Shown here in pieces: positions 7,800 to 15,841 of a stretch of 43,331 nucleotides of DNA (its first letter is position 1; every line of letters begins with the position of its first letter). The notes under the pieces were generated by a model. It was given only the letters and a program-made list of their open reading frames with translations. It did no database searches and was not told where the DNA came from. The position numbers and the translations under genes were made by a program. Location: the NCBI GenBank assembly GCA_024304855.1, contig JAMWZG010000007.1:1-43331 (forward strand). Reading direction: 5' to 3'. Source of the stretch: Paracoccaceae bacterium. Lineage in GTDB: Bacteria > Pseudomonadota > Alphaproteobacteria > Rhodobacterales > Rhodobacteraceae.

Positions 7800-9476
7800 A
7801 TGGCAGACACTTCCTGGAAGATTCCATTGCCCCGGCCGCAGACTGTGCGGCCCGTGGCAACACCCCCCGTCACCGCAAGCTGGAGCCTTGGTCGCTTCCG
7901 GCGGGCGGAGGATGGCAGTCTTGTGGTTTTCTCGGTTTTCATGTTTCTGATCATCCTGTTCCTGGGCGCGCTGGGTGTGGATCTGATGCGCTTCGAGATG
8001 GAACGCGCCAAGCTGCAAAGCACGCTGGACCGTGCGGTTCTGGCAGCCGCCGACATCGACCAGAGCCTTGATCCCGAGGCTGTGGTCAACGACTATTTCA
8101 CGAAATCGGGTCTGGGCGGATCGGTCACGGGCGTGACCGTCACCGAAGGCCTGGGCTATCGCTCGGTCAGTGCCACGGCGCGCAAGTCGGTCAGCACGCA
8201 GCTGGTGCATATGTTCGGCATGGACACGCTCAGCGCGCCTGCCGCCGGGGCTGCCGAAGAACGTGTGGATGCGGTGGAAATCTCGCTGGTGCTGGACGTA
8301 TCCGGCTCGATGGCCAGCAACAACCGCATCGTCAACCTGCGCAGCGCCGGGCACGATTTCATCGACGCGATCTTTGACAACAGCGCGGCCAACAAAGTCT
8401 CGTTGTCGATCGTGCCCTATAACGGGCAGGTCAATGTCGGCCCCGATCTGATCGACAAATACAACATCACGGACCGGCACACGAACACCTATTGCGTGGA
8501 TCTGCCGTCCTCGGTCTATAACTCTGCCGCGCTGTCGCCCACGCTGCCGATGTCGCAGCATGTGTTCGCGGATACCTACAACAGCTCGAACACCTCCAGC
8601 AGCTACAGCACGACGAACATGACGCCCTCGTCCACGAACCGCTGGTGCGATCCGAACCCGGCGAACCGCATCCGGGTGCACAACAACAACGTGACCGCGC
8701 TCAAGGGCTTCATCACGGCACTGCAACCCGTTGGCGCCACCTCGATCGACGCAGGGATGCGCTGGGGCGCCGCCCTGCTGGACCCGAGCGCGCGCAGCGT
8801 GGTCACTCAACTGGTCAGCGAGGGCGTGGTGAATGCCCCCTTCGCCGGTCGTCCGCTGGCCTATGACGATCCCGAGGTTCTGAAAGTGCTGGTGCTGATG
8901 ACCGACGGGGAGCATTGGCCCAACGAATATGTCAATGACGGCTTCCGCGCCGGCCCCTCGCCTGTCTGGCGCAATAGCAGCAACGGGCGTCTGTCGATCC
9001 GGCATGAGGTCTCGGGCAGCAACAAGTTCTACTGGCCCTCCAACAACAGCTGGCAGAACCGGCCCGAGGGCGCATCCAGTGCGACCAATATGGGCACCGC
9101 CGTGCAACTGACCTGGCCGGAAGTCTGGCAACGGGCGCGGGTGGCCTGGGTGGCGCATCACCTCTATCGCCGTGCGCTGGGGGGCTCTGTCTCCTACTGG
9201 GTGGACACGATCCGAACCAGAGAAGGCACCGTGATCGGTTCCGGCCCGCATGAGGTGTCGATGATGAACAACCGCCTGCTGAGCCTGTGTTCGAAGATGA
9301 AGACCGAAGGTGTGGTCATCTACACGGTCGCGTTTGAAGCGCCGACCGCCGGCCGCAACCTGCTGCGCAACTGCGCCAGTTCCTCCAACCACGCCTTTGA
9401 CGTGGACGGTCTGGAAATCAGCAGCGCCTTCGCCTCCATCGCCACCTCGATCCGCAAGCTGAGGCTGACGCAATGA
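7800..9476 (+). CDS. TadG-like VWA-domain protein
   Basis: The 558-residue protein has one N-terminal membrane segment (about 41-62, VVFSVFMFLIILFLGALGVDL) of the TadE/TadG pseudopilin type, preceded by the typical acidic EDGS, and a von Willebrand A domain with an intact MIDAS motif DVSGSM (Asp166, Ser168, Ser170) and a distal LMTDGEHWPN. Proteins of this kind act with Flp/Tad pili or are surface-anchored. ATG 7800 is taken as the start; GTG 7788, four bases after a GAGG, is an alternative. The end overlaps the next gene by ATGA, so three genes form one translationally coupled operon. Confidence 0.85.
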   Translation: MADTSWKIPLPRPQTVRPVATPPVTASWSLGRFRRAEDGSLVVFSVFMFLIILFLGALGVDLMRFEMERAKLQSTLDRAVLAAADIDQSLDPEAVVNDYFTKSGLGGSVTGVTVTEGLGYRSVSATARKSVSTQLVHMFGMDTLSAPAAGAAEERVDAVEISLVLDVSGSMASNNRIVNLRSAGHDFIDAIFDNSAANKVSLSIVPYNGQVNVGPDLIDKYNITDRHTNTYCVDLPSSVYNSAALSPTLPMSQHVFADTYNSSNTSSSYSTTNMTPSSTNRWCDPNPANRIRVHNNNVTALKGFITALQPVGATSIDAGMRWGAALLDPSARSVVTQLVSEGVVNAPFAGRPLAYDDPEVLKVLVLMTDGEHWPNEYVNDGFRAGPSPVWRNSSNGRLSIRHEVSGSNKFYWPSNNSWQNRPEGASSATNMGTAVQLTWPEVWQRARVAWVAHHLYRRALGGSVSYWVDTIRTREGTVIGSGPHEVSMMNNRLLSLCSKMKTEGVVIYTVAFEAPTAGRNLLRNCASSSNHAFDVDGLEISSAFASIATSIRKLRLTQ

Positions 9477-10054
9477 CCCGGTCCCTGTCTGATCAAGCGC
9501 CCCGCCGCCGCGGCTGGGTCTGGCCGCTGGGCCGCCGTCTGCGCCGCCGCATGGGCCGCGAGGATGGCAATGCCACGATCGAGTTCGTCATCCTCTTTCC
9601 GATGTTCGTCTTTCTGCTCGTCTCGGCCGTCGAAGTGGGCTTCATCACGATCCGCCACACCATGCTGGACCGGGCAGTGGACATGACGGTGCGCGACATC
9701 CGTCTGGGCACCGGCAACGCCCCGCAATATGACGACATCCGCGACGCCATCTGCGAGCGGGCGCCGGTCATTCCCGACTGTCAGGACAATGTGAAGATCG
9801 AGATGATCCGCATGGACCTGCGCGCCTGGACGCCGCCGCCTGCCGATTACGACTGCGTCAACCACGCCGAAGAGGTGCAGCCTGTGCGCACCTTCACCAA
9901 CGGCATGTCGAACGAGATGATGCTGCTGCGCATCTGCGCCATGTTCGAACCGATCTTCCCCCTGTCCGGTCTTGGCCGCGATCTCAAGGCCAATAGCGCG
10001 ACCGGATACACCGCCATGGTCACCGCGACCGCTTTCGTGCAGGAGCCGATATGA
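9473..10054 (+). CDS. TadE-family pseudopilin-like protein
   Basis: This 193-residue protein has a basic N-terminus, then EDGNATIEFVILFPMFVFLLVSAVEVGFI (about 30-60), the TadE pattern of a glutamate in a hydrophobic segment that acts as a pseudopilin signal and membrane anchor. The remaining part is extracytoplasmic and holds four cysteines. It overlaps the genes on both sides by ATGA. TadE proteins are prepilin-peptidase substrates that take part in Flp pilus assembly; the rest of a tad locus is not in this window. Confidence 0.82.
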   Translation: MTRSLSDQAPRRRGWVWPLGRRLRRRMGREDGNATIEFVILFPMFVFLLVSAVEVGFITIRHTMLDRAVDMTVRDIRLGTGNAPQYDDIRDAICERAPVIPDCQDNVKIEMIRMDLRAWTPPPADYDCVNHAEEVQPVRTFTNGMSNEMMLLRICAMFEPIFPLSGLGRDLKANSATGYTAMVTATAFVQEPI

Positions 10055-10611
10055 CACGCCTGTTGATCCGCAGATTGCAGACCCGCCTGCGCGATTTCGC
10101 CCGCGACGGGCGGGGGTCACTGACCGTCGAAGCGGTGGTGATGTTCCCGATGCTGTTCTGGGCCATGCTGTCGATGCTGGTCTTCTTTGACGCCTATCGG
10201 CAGAGCAGTCTGAACGTGAAGGCGGCTTTCACCATCGGCGACATGATCTCGCGCGAGGTGGACCCGATCAACGCGGCCTATCTGGATGGCGCGGTGCGCC
10301 TGTTCGACGAGCTGGCGCGCACCGCCACGCCGCCCCGGATGCGGGTGACGGTGATCTATTACAACGCCGCGCAGAACAAATATTACCGCGACTGGTCGGA
10401 CCAGCGCGGCGGTGTGCCGGTGCTGACGAATGCCGATCTTGTGGCAATGCAGAACAAGCTGCCGGTGGTGCCCAATAACGAGCGACTGATCCTTGTCGAG
10501 ACATGGTCGGACTATTCGCCGCCCTTCAACGTGGGCATCGACCGGCAGGATCTCTACAACTTCGTCTTCACCCGCCCGCGCTTTGCGCCGCAGGTGAAAT
10601 TCGAAGCCTGA
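10051..10611 (+). CDS. Second TadE-family pseudopilin-like protein
   Basis: A 186-residue protein of the same layout as its neighbour: basic start, DGRGSLTVEAVVMFPMLFWAMLSMLVFFDAY (about 20-50) with the conserved glutamate in the hydrophobic segment, then an extracytoplasmic domain without obvious motifs. It is the last gene of the VWA-TadE-TadE operon and is followed by a hairpin shared with the converging gene. In Tad systems two TadE-like minor pseudopilins with a TadG protein are usual, which supports the assignment. Confidence 0.82.
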   Translation: MTRLLIRRLQTRLRDFARDGRGSLTVEAVVMFPMLFWAMLSMLVFFDAYRQSSLNVKAAFTIGDMISREVDPINAAYLDGAVRLFDELARTATPPRMRVTVIYYNAAQNKYYRDWSDQRGGVPVLTNADLVAMQNKLPVVPNNERLILVETWSDYSPPFNVGIDRQDLYNFVFTRPRFAPQVKFEA

Positions 10612-10631
10612 TCCGTCACGAAACCTGAGCG

Positions 10632-10660
10632 AACCGGAGAGGGGCTTTTCAGCCCCGGTT
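10632..10660. terminator. Bidirectional hairpin between converging genes
   Basis: An inverted repeat pairs AACCGG with CCGGTT and GGGGCT with AGCCCC around a short TTTC loop, and lies between the end of the TadE-like gene (10611) and the end of the converging membrane protein gene (10649). It overlaps the last codons of the minus-strand gene. No clear U-tract follows, so termination is inferred from position and stem strength. Confidence 0.5.
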
Positions 10661-11146
10661 CTGGCGCCGTTCGTCCAGCAGGGTCTGGATCGTTTCGGCC
10701 ATGAATTTGGTCTGGGCGGCGGGGGTCACGCCGCCGACCCCGACACGCCGCCCCACGCGCCACCACAGGCCGGGGTTCCAGTTCCGTGGCTGCGCGTCGC
10801 GCGTGGTCAGGACAAAGCCGTTCGAAGGTTTGAACGCAAAGACACCCCGGTTCACCGTCTCGATCTGGTCAAGGGTGGCCAGCACCTGCCCTTCGCTATC
10901 GCGCAGCCCCGTGCGGGTCAGCTCCAGCGTCACCACACTGGCACGGCGCATCCGTTCCGTCAGATAGAGCGTGATGACGCCCGCCCCCAGCAGGAACAAC
11001 TGCCAGCCCAGTGTCGCAGGTGGCTGGGCCAGCCCGGCATAGATCAGCAGACCGCCCAGCGCGGCCAGAACCACAATGCCCATCATCCGGCGCGGGGCCG
11101 AGGCCGAGACGGTGGCCAGCACCTCTGCTTTGTTCATGTCCTGCAT
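10649..11146 (-). CDS. Small inner-membrane protein of unknown function
   Basis: A 165-residue protein with two hydrophobic segments near the N-terminus (MMGIVVLAALGGLLIYAGLA and LGWQLFLLGAGVITLYL, about 21-40 and 47-63) followed by a cytoplasmic beta-rich domain (SVVTLELTRTGLRDSEGQVLATLDQIETV...) that looks like the PH-like modules attached to membrane hairpins in many bacteria. I assign no function. ATG 11146 has GGATGG upstream; ATG 11137 is an alternative. It is a single gene converging on the TadE operon. Confidence 0.7.
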   Translation of the reverse strand: MQDMNKAEVLATVSASAPRRMMGIVVLAALGGLLIYAGLAQPPATLGWQLFLLGAGVITLYLTERMRRASVVTLELTRTGLRDSEGQVLATLDQIETVNRGVFAFKPSNGFVLTTRDAQPRNWNPGLWWRVGRRVGVGGVTPAAQTKFMAETIQTLLDERRQNRG

Positions 11147-11226
11147 CTGTCCGCCATCCTGAGGGGGGGTCTGTCCGGCCCCGTCCTAGCGCGGAATGGC
11201 CGCCGATGCGAGGGCGTATCACGCCC

Positions 11227-11826
11227 TCAGGCCGCGACCGCCCGGCGCACCATGTCCCAATAGATCGTCTCGACCTGCGGCACGCTCAGCCGCCCTGCCG
11301 CGCGATACCATGTCGTCACCCCCGTCAGCATGGCGATCACGGCCAGCGTGGTGATCTTGGTATCAGTCACAGCGCAGATCCCCGCCGCCACGCCGGCGCG
11401 CAGGATGGCCTCCAGCTCGTCCTCATAGCGGCGGCGCAGCCCTTCGATCACCGCGAAATTCGCAGGCGTCAGATTGCGCAGCTCCATATAGGAGACGAAG
11501 ACGGCATCGGGACGTTCCAGATGGAAGCGGATGTGGAAGCGGGTGAAATCCTCCAGCCGCGCCAGCGGACCTGCGGGCAACGGCAGGGCCGCCCGCGCCG
11601 CCAGAAGCTCGTCCATATGGCCACGCATCAGGTCAAACAGCAGGCTTTGCTTGTCAGGCGTGTAGTTGTAGAGCGCCCCCGCCTGCACCCCGACCTCGGC
11701 CGCGATCTGGCGCATCGAGACGGCGGCATAGCCATGCTGCGCGAACAGGCGCAGCGCCGCCTGCGCGACGCGCGGGCCGGTGATGTCGGAATGAGAGCCT
11801 GCTGTGCGTGCCATGGAGCCTGTCAT
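11227..11826 (-). CDS. TetR/AcrR family transcriptional regulator
   Basis: The 199-residue protein has an N-terminal TetR DNA-binding domain (about 15-65: RVAQAALRLFAQHGYAAVSM, then RQIAAEVGVQAGALYNYTPDK, a standard helix-turn-helix) and an all-helical ligand domain. ATG 11826 sits two bases from a palindrome that is a plausible self-operator. The frame stays open further upstream through a repeat region, which I do not count as coding. The ligand cannot be told; the neighbours (a membrane protein and a lipoprotein) give no pathway hint. Confidence 0.88.
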   Translation of the reverse strand: MTGSMARTAGSHSDITGPRVAQAALRLFAQHGYAAVSMRQIAAEVGVQAGALYNYTPDKQSLLFDLMRGHMDELLAARAALPLPAGPLARLEDFTRFHIRFHLERPDAVFVSYMELRNLTPANFAVIEGLRRRYEDELEAILRAGVAAGICAVTDTKITTLAVIAMLTGVTTWYRAAGRLSVPQVETIYWDMVRRAVAA

Positions 11827-11828
11827 AA

Positions 11829-11844
11829 CTGAACATCCGTTCAG
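11829..11844. promoter_or_regulatory. Palindrome at the start of the TetR gene (candidate operator)
   Basis: CTGAAC-ATCC-GTTCAG is a perfect 6-bp inverted repeat with a 4-base spacer, immediately upstream of the TetR start codon at 11826. TetR-family repressors commonly bind such sites and autoregulate. The site overlaps the expected ribosome-binding region. Confidence 0.5.
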
Positions 11845-11880
11845 ATCAAAGCCCGGCCTGCACGGCACCGCGCGCGCCCG

Positions 11881-11961
11881 CGCGCATTGGCCGAGGACGC
11901 GCACCGGCGCGCATTGACCGAGGACGCGCACCCGCGCGCACAGACCGAGGGCGCGCATGGC
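11881..11961. repeat. Three tandem imperfect copies of a 27-bp repeat
   Basis: Copies at 11881-11907, 11908-11934 and 11935-11961 share the pattern CGCGCA, then GACCGAGG, then CGCGCA. The first two differ at two or three positions and the third at more. The period is exactly nine codons and no stop interrupts the minus frame upstream of the TetR gene, which explains the long open frame there. There are no spacers, so it is not a CRISPR array. Confidence 0.75.
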
Positions 11962-12023
11962 CCGGCTTGCGCAACCAGCCGCGCTGGGGCATGACAGGGC
12001 AGGCTTTGGAAAGGGCCCCTGCC

Positions 12024-12389
12024 ATGTCCGCATCTGCCATGTCCGCATCTGCCGTCTCCTGCGCGTCGTTGCGCCTGCCCTCCCCCGGACGCAGGCTTGC
12101 CGTAATCGCCGGGGTGACGCTGGCCCTGTCGGTGGCGGGATGCACGGATTTCCCCGACATGACGGGCCGCCTGAGCGAGGCGGATCAAGCCGGCGGCTAT
12201 CCCGCGCTTGTCCCGGCAGAGCGCCTGCTGGAGGGCACGCAGGATGTGGCGATTGCGCCCGACACCCAGACCAGCCTGGAGGACCGCGTCACGGCCCTGG
12301 ACCGCCGGGCCGAGGCCCTGCGCGCGACGGAACTGGACAATCAGACCCGCGACCGGATGCAATCAGGCGTGCGCGCCGACCAGCCCTGA
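12024..12389 (+). CDS. Small lipoprotein
   Basis: A 121-residue protein with a lipoprotein signal: hydrophobic LAVIAGVTLALSV followed by the lipobox VAGC, so the lipidated cysteine is about residue 39. The mature part is short, acidic and helical (SLEDRVTALDRRAEALRATELD, possibly a short coiled coil). GGAAAGGG about 10 bases upstream supports ATG 12024; a second in-frame ATG at 12039 follows a 15-base duplication of the start region. Probably anchored in the outer membrane; function unknown. Confidence 0.75.
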   Translation: MSASAMSASAVSCASLRLPSPGRRLAVIAGVTLALSVAGCTDFPDMTGRLSEADQAGGYPALVPAERLLEGTQDVAIAPDTQTSLEDRVTALDRRAEALRATELDNQTRDRMQSGVRADQP

Positions 12390-12502
12390 GCGCGCGGGAT
12401 CGCCCCTGCCGCGCAAAAGCCGCGCCCTGCCGTTGCAAGGATGATCCGAACCCGATACATCGCGGCTGATCACCGCAATTCATTCCACCCACGGAGGCCC
12501 CG

Positions 12503-13789
12503 ATGACCCAACCCCTGCGCCTAGGTATTGCCGGACTGGGCACCGTCGGCATCGGCGTCGTCAAGATCATCAAGCAGCAGGCCGATCTTCTGGCCGCGCG
12601 CACCGGGCGCAAGATCACGATCTCGGCCATCTCGGCGCGCACGCGCGACAAGGATCGCGGCGTCTCTCTCAAGGGGTTCGCCTGGGAAGATGATCCGGTG
12701 ACGCTGGCCACGCGCGATGATGTGGATGTCTTTGTCGAACTGATGGGCGGCTCGGACGGCCCCGCCAAGGCCGCGACCGAGGCGGCGATAGCCGCTGGCA
12801 AGGATGTCGTGACCGCCAACAAGGCCATGCTCGCGATCCACGGGCAGGCCCTGGCCGAGGCCGCCGAGGCCGCAGGCACCGTGATCCGCTACGAGGCGGC
12901 AGTGGCCGGTGGCATCCCCGTCATCAAGACCCTGACCGAAGGGCTGGCCGCCAATCGCATCACCCGCGTGATGGGCGTGATGAATGGCACCTGCAACTAT
13001 ATCCTGACCCGGATGGAGGCGACCGGACAGGGTTACAACACCCTCTTCGAGGAGGCGCACAAGCTGGGCTATCTGGAGGCCGACCCCAATCTGGACGTGG
13101 GCGGCATCGACGCGGGCCACAAGCTGGCGCTGCTGTCGTCGATCGCCTTTGGCACACAGGTGGATTTCGACGGGATCGAACTGGAGGGCATCCAGCGCGT
13201 CAGCCTTGAGGATATTCGCCAGGCCGCCGACATGGGCTATCGCATCAAGCTGCTGGGCGTGGCGCAGATGACCGGGCGCGGGCTGGAACAGCGCATGTCG
13301 CCCTGCCTCGTGCCCGATACGTCGCCGCTGGGGCAGCTTGACGGCGGCACCAACATGATCGTCATCGAGGGCGACGCGGTGGGGCAGATCGTGCTGCGCG
13401 GGCCCGGCGCGGGCGAAGGCCCGACCGCCAGCGCGGTGATGTCGGATGTGATCGACATCGCGCGCGGGCTGCGGCTGCCGACCTTCGGACAGCCCGCATC
13501 CATGCTGCGCACCGCGCGCGCCGCGCGTGCGGCACTCGCGGCGCCCTATTACCTGCGCATGACCCTGCGCGACAAACCCGGCGCTCTGGCCAAGGTGGCG
13601 GCGATTCTGGGCAATGCCGGGGTGTCGATCCACCGGATGCGCCAGTATGACCATGTGGATGACAAGGCTCCCGTGCTGATCGTGACGCACAAGACCACCC
13701 GCAGCGCGCTGGACGAGGCGCTGGTGGCGATTGCCGGCACCGATGTGGTCACGGATGCGCCGGTCGCCCTGAGGATCGAGACGGTGTGA
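12503..13789 (+). CDS. hom: Homoserine dehydrogenase
   Basis: The 428-residue enzyme reduces aspartate semialdehyde to homoserine, the branch to threonine and methionine. The N-terminal Rossmann fold begins LRLGIAGLGTVGIGVV (GxGxxG at about 10-15); the catalytic domain has VMGVMNGTCNYIL and LGYLEADPNLDVGGIDAGHKL with the conserved lysine; a C-terminal ACT domain (about 350-428, RMTLRDKPGALAKVAAILG) suggests feedback control by threonine. A GGAGG six bases before ATG 12503 fixes the start. Confidence 0.96.
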   Translation: MTQPLRLGIAGLGTVGIGVVKIIKQQADLLAARTGRKITISAISARTRDKDRGVSLKGFAWEDDPVTLATRDDVDVFVELMGGSDGPAKAATEAAIAAGKDVVTANKAMLAIHGQALAEAAEAAGTVIRYEAAVAGGIPVIKTLTEGLAANRITRVMGVMNGTCNYILTRMEATGQGYNTLFEEAHKLGYLEADPNLDVGGIDAGHKLALLSSIAFGTQVDFDGIELEGIQRVSLEDIRQAADMGYRIKLLGVAQMTGRGLEQRMSPCLVPDTSPLGQLDGGTNMIVIEGDAVGQIVLRGPGAGEGPTASAVMSDVIDIARGLRLPTFGQPASMLRTARAARAALAAPYYLRMTLRDKPGALAKVAAILGNAGVSIHRMRQYDHVDDKAPVLIVTHKTTRSALDEALVAIAGTDVVTDAPVALRIETV

Positions 13790-13808
13790 GCACGCATCCC
13801 CGGATCAT

Positions 13809-13876
13809 GGGGGGGCTTGCCCCCCCGGACGCCCCATGGCCGTCCGCCCCCCCAGGATATTTGGGGCAAGAAGAAA
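13809..13876. repeat. G/C hairpin plus GGATATTTGGGGCAAGA motif, dispersed-repeat type
   Basis: Between hom and recJ there is a G-run/C-run hairpin with a TT centre (13809-13826), a second inverted repeat GGACG/CGTCC (13827-13845) and then a C-run leading into GGATATTTGGGGCAAGAAGA (13853-13872). From memory this combination recurs in intergenic regions of Rhodobacteraceae genomes; I cannot count copies here. The first hairpin may also end hom transcription. Confidence 0.5.
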
Positions 13877-13886
13877 CGGGTGCGGC

Positions 13887-15632
13887 ATGAGCTTTCTGGG
13901 CGTCGATCTGTCATTGGGGGGCCGCCGCTGGGTCGGACCGGACCCGGAAGTGGCGCGGCAAGCCGAGGCGATCGTGCAGGGCACCGGCCTGCCCGATGCG
14001 CTGGCGCTGGTTCTGGCGCGGCGGGGCGTGACGGCGGCCGAGGCGGCAGGGTTTCTGGAGCCGCAGTTGCGCGACCTGCTGCCCGACCCGCGGTCCCTGC
14101 GCGATATGGAAAAGGCGGCGGCGCGATTCGTGGCGGCTGTCGCTGCGCGGCAGAGGATCGCGATTTTTGCCGATTATGATGTGGATGGCGGCAGTTCGGC
14201 GGCGCTGCTGATCCTGTGGCTGCGCGAGATGGGGCTGCGCGCCACGCTCTATGTGCCCGACCGCATCGACGAGGGCTATGGGCCGAACGCGCCCGCCATG
14301 GCGGTGCTGGCGCGCGATCACGATCTGATCCTCTGTGTCGATTGTGGCACCCTGTCCCACGAGCCAGTTGCTGCGGCAGCGGGCGCGGATGTCGTGGTGC
14401 TGGATCACCATCTGGGCGGCGAGACGCTGCCTGCGGCGCTGGCCGTCGTCAACCCCAACCGGCAGGACGAGAGCGGCGATCTGGCGCATCTCTGTGCCGC
14501 GGCCGTGGTGTTTCTGATGCTGGTCGAGGCGAACCGCCAGCTGCGCGAGGCCGGGCGGCAAGGCCCCGACCTGATGGCGCTGCTGGATCTGGTGGCGCTG
14601 GCCACTGTGGCGGATGTGGCGCCCTTGATCGGCGTGAACCGCGCGCTGGTGCGGCAGGGGCTGCGCGTCATGGCGCGGCGCGAACGGCCCGGTCTGGTGG
14701 CGCTGGCCGATGTTGCGCGGATGGATGGCCCGCCCTCGACCTATCATCTGGGCTTTCTGCTGGGACCGCGCGTCAATGCCGGGGGGCGGATCGGCAAGGC
14801 CGATCTGGGGGCGCGGTTGCTGGCTTGCGACAATCCGGCCGAGGCGCAGCGGATGGCGGCCGAGCTGGACATGCTCAACACCGAGCGGCGCGAGATCGAG
14901 GCCGAGGTGCGCGCCTCTGCCCTGGCGCAGGCCGAAGCGCGCGGGCTGGACGGCCCGCTGGTCTGGGCGGCGGGCGAAGGCTGGCATCCGGGCGTCGTGG
15001 GCATCGTGGCTGCGCGCCTGAAAGAGGCAACGGGCCGCCCCGCCGTGGTGATCGGGCTGGACGGGGCCGAGGGCAAGGGATCGGGGCGATCCGTGGCCGG
15101 TGTCGATCTGGGCGCGGCGATCCAGCGGGTCGCGGCCGAGGGCCTGTTGATCAAGGGGGGCGGGCACAAGATGGCCGCTGGCCTGACCGTGGCGCGTGAC
15201 GCGCTGGAGCCTGCCATGGCGCGGCTGAGCGAATTGCTGGCCCGGCAGGGCGCGGGCACCGGCGGACCTGCGGACCTGCGGCTGGACGGGATGCTGATGC
15301 CGGGCGCCGCCACGGTCGAATTGATCGAGCGGATCGAAGCCGCCGGCCCCTTCGGCGCAGGCGCCCCTGCCCCGCGTTTCGTTTTTGCCGATGTGGCGAT
15401 CCATTTCGCCAAGCGCTTGGGCGAGAGCCATCTGAAGCTGAGTTTCGGTGACGGTCTGGGCGCGCGTCTGGAGGCGATCATGTTCGGTGCCTTCGACACC
15501 TCGCTGGGCGCGGCCCTGGAGGGCCATGGCGGCGCGCGATTCCACCTGGCCGGTCGGTTGGAAATCAACCGCTGGGGCGGCCGCCAGAGCGTGCAACTGC
15601 GCCTCGAGGATGCCGCAAGGGCCATCCGTTGA
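13887..15632 (+). CDS. recJ: Single-stranded-DNA-specific exonuclease RecJ
   Basis: This 581-residue 5'-3' ssDNA exonuclease serves RecF-pathway recombination and mismatch repair. DHH-family motifs are intact: IAIFADYDVDGGSS (about 92-104), the VLDHHLGG motif that names the family (Asp173-His174-His175) and ATVADVAPL; the DHHA1 domain ends with KGGGHKMAAG, and an OB-fold follows to the C-terminus. ATG 13887 gives MSFLGVDLS, in line with homologues, although its ribosome binding site is weak. Confidence 0.95.
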   Translation: MSFLGVDLSLGGRRWVGPDPEVARQAEAIVQGTGLPDALALVLARRGVTAAEAAGFLEPQLRDLLPDPRSLRDMEKAAARFVAAVAARQRIAIFADYDVDGGSSAALLILWLREMGLRATLYVPDRIDEGYGPNAPAMAVLARDHDLILCVDCGTLSHEPVAAAAGADVVVLDHHLGGETLPAALAVVNPNRQDESGDLAHLCAAAVVFLMLVEANRQLREAGRQGPDLMALLDLVALATVADVAPLIGVNRALVRQGLRVMARRERPGLVALADVARMDGPPSTYHLGFLLGPRVNAGGRIGKADLGARLLACDNPAEAQRMAAELDMLNTERREIEAEVRASALAQAEARGLDGPLVWAAGEGWHPGVVGIVAARLKEATGRPAVVIGLDGAEGKGSGRSVAGVDLGAAIQRVAAEGLLIKGGGHKMAAGLTVARDALEPAMARLSELLARQGAGTGGPADLRLDGMLMPGAATVELIERIEAAGPFGAGAPAPRFVFADVAIHFAKRLGESHLKLSFGDGLGARLEAIMFGAFDTSLGAALEGHGGARFHLAGRLEINRWGGRQSVQLRLEDAARAIR

Positions 15633-15647
15633 CCCCCGGCCGTCCTT

Positions 15648-15678
15648 GCCCCACGCTCTGCAACGGAGTGCGCGGGGC
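15648..15678. terminator. Imperfect hairpin after recJ
   Basis: A 31-base inverted repeat starts 16 bases after the recJ stop, with GCCCC/GGGGC at the base and CGC/GCG and CT/AG higher up, interrupted by two mismatches. An A-run and not a T-run follows on the plus strand, so the call rests on position and stem only. Confidence 0.3.
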
Positions 15679-15715
15679 GGATGCAAAAAATCTGACAAGA
15701 CACGAGAATTTCTGC

Positions 15716-15744
15716 TTGCACCCGCACGGCGCTTTGCCTAAACA
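15716..15744 (+). promoter_or_regulatory. Sigma70-type promoter of tRNA-Glu
   Basis: TTGCAC (15716-15721), a 17-base spacer and TAAACA (15739-15744) match the housekeeping promoter pattern. The -10 box ends 18 bases before the mature tRNA 5' end at 15763, leaving room for a short leader. No other gene starts nearby. Confidence 0.65.
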
Positions 15745-15762
15745 CCGCCTCACGCCAAAGCT

Positions 15763-15837
15763 GGCCCGTTCGTCTATCGGTTAGGACGTCAGGTTTTCAA
15801 CCTGAAAAGAGGGGTTCGACTCCCCTACGGGCTGCCA
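15763..15837 (+). tRNA. tRNA-Glu (UUC)
   Basis: All arms fold: a 7-bp acceptor stem GGCCCGT with ACGGGCT (first pair G-U), anticodon stem TCAGG/CCTGA around loop TTTTCAA (anticodon TTC), and T-arm AGGGG-TTCGACT-CCCCT, with CCA encoded at 15835-15837. The anticodon reads GAA/GAG. Its 3' end is the attachment site of the genomic island that follows, and the direct repeat restores the 3' part of the gene. Confidence 0.96.
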
Positions 15838-15841
15838 CTTT
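15823..15841. other. attL: 3' end of tRNA-Glu
   Basis: This left copy of the 19-bp direct repeat covers the end of the T-arm, the acceptor stem strand and CCA of the tRNA plus four bases. Tyrosine integrases of the P4 type commonly recombine at exactly this part of tRNA genes. Confidence 0.88.

Noticed and set aside
7722..9473. Minus-strand open frame opposite the TadG-like gene
   Set aside because: The plus strand has a membrane anchor and a VWA MIDAS; the antisense product is His/Arg-rich and unrecognisable.
11881..11961. 27-bp tandem repeats as a CRISPR array
   Set aside because: The copies abut with no spacers, are imperfect, and no cas gene is present.
13911..15698. Minus-strand open frame opposite recJ
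   Set aside because: Shadow of RecJ, which has all DHH motifs on the plus strand.
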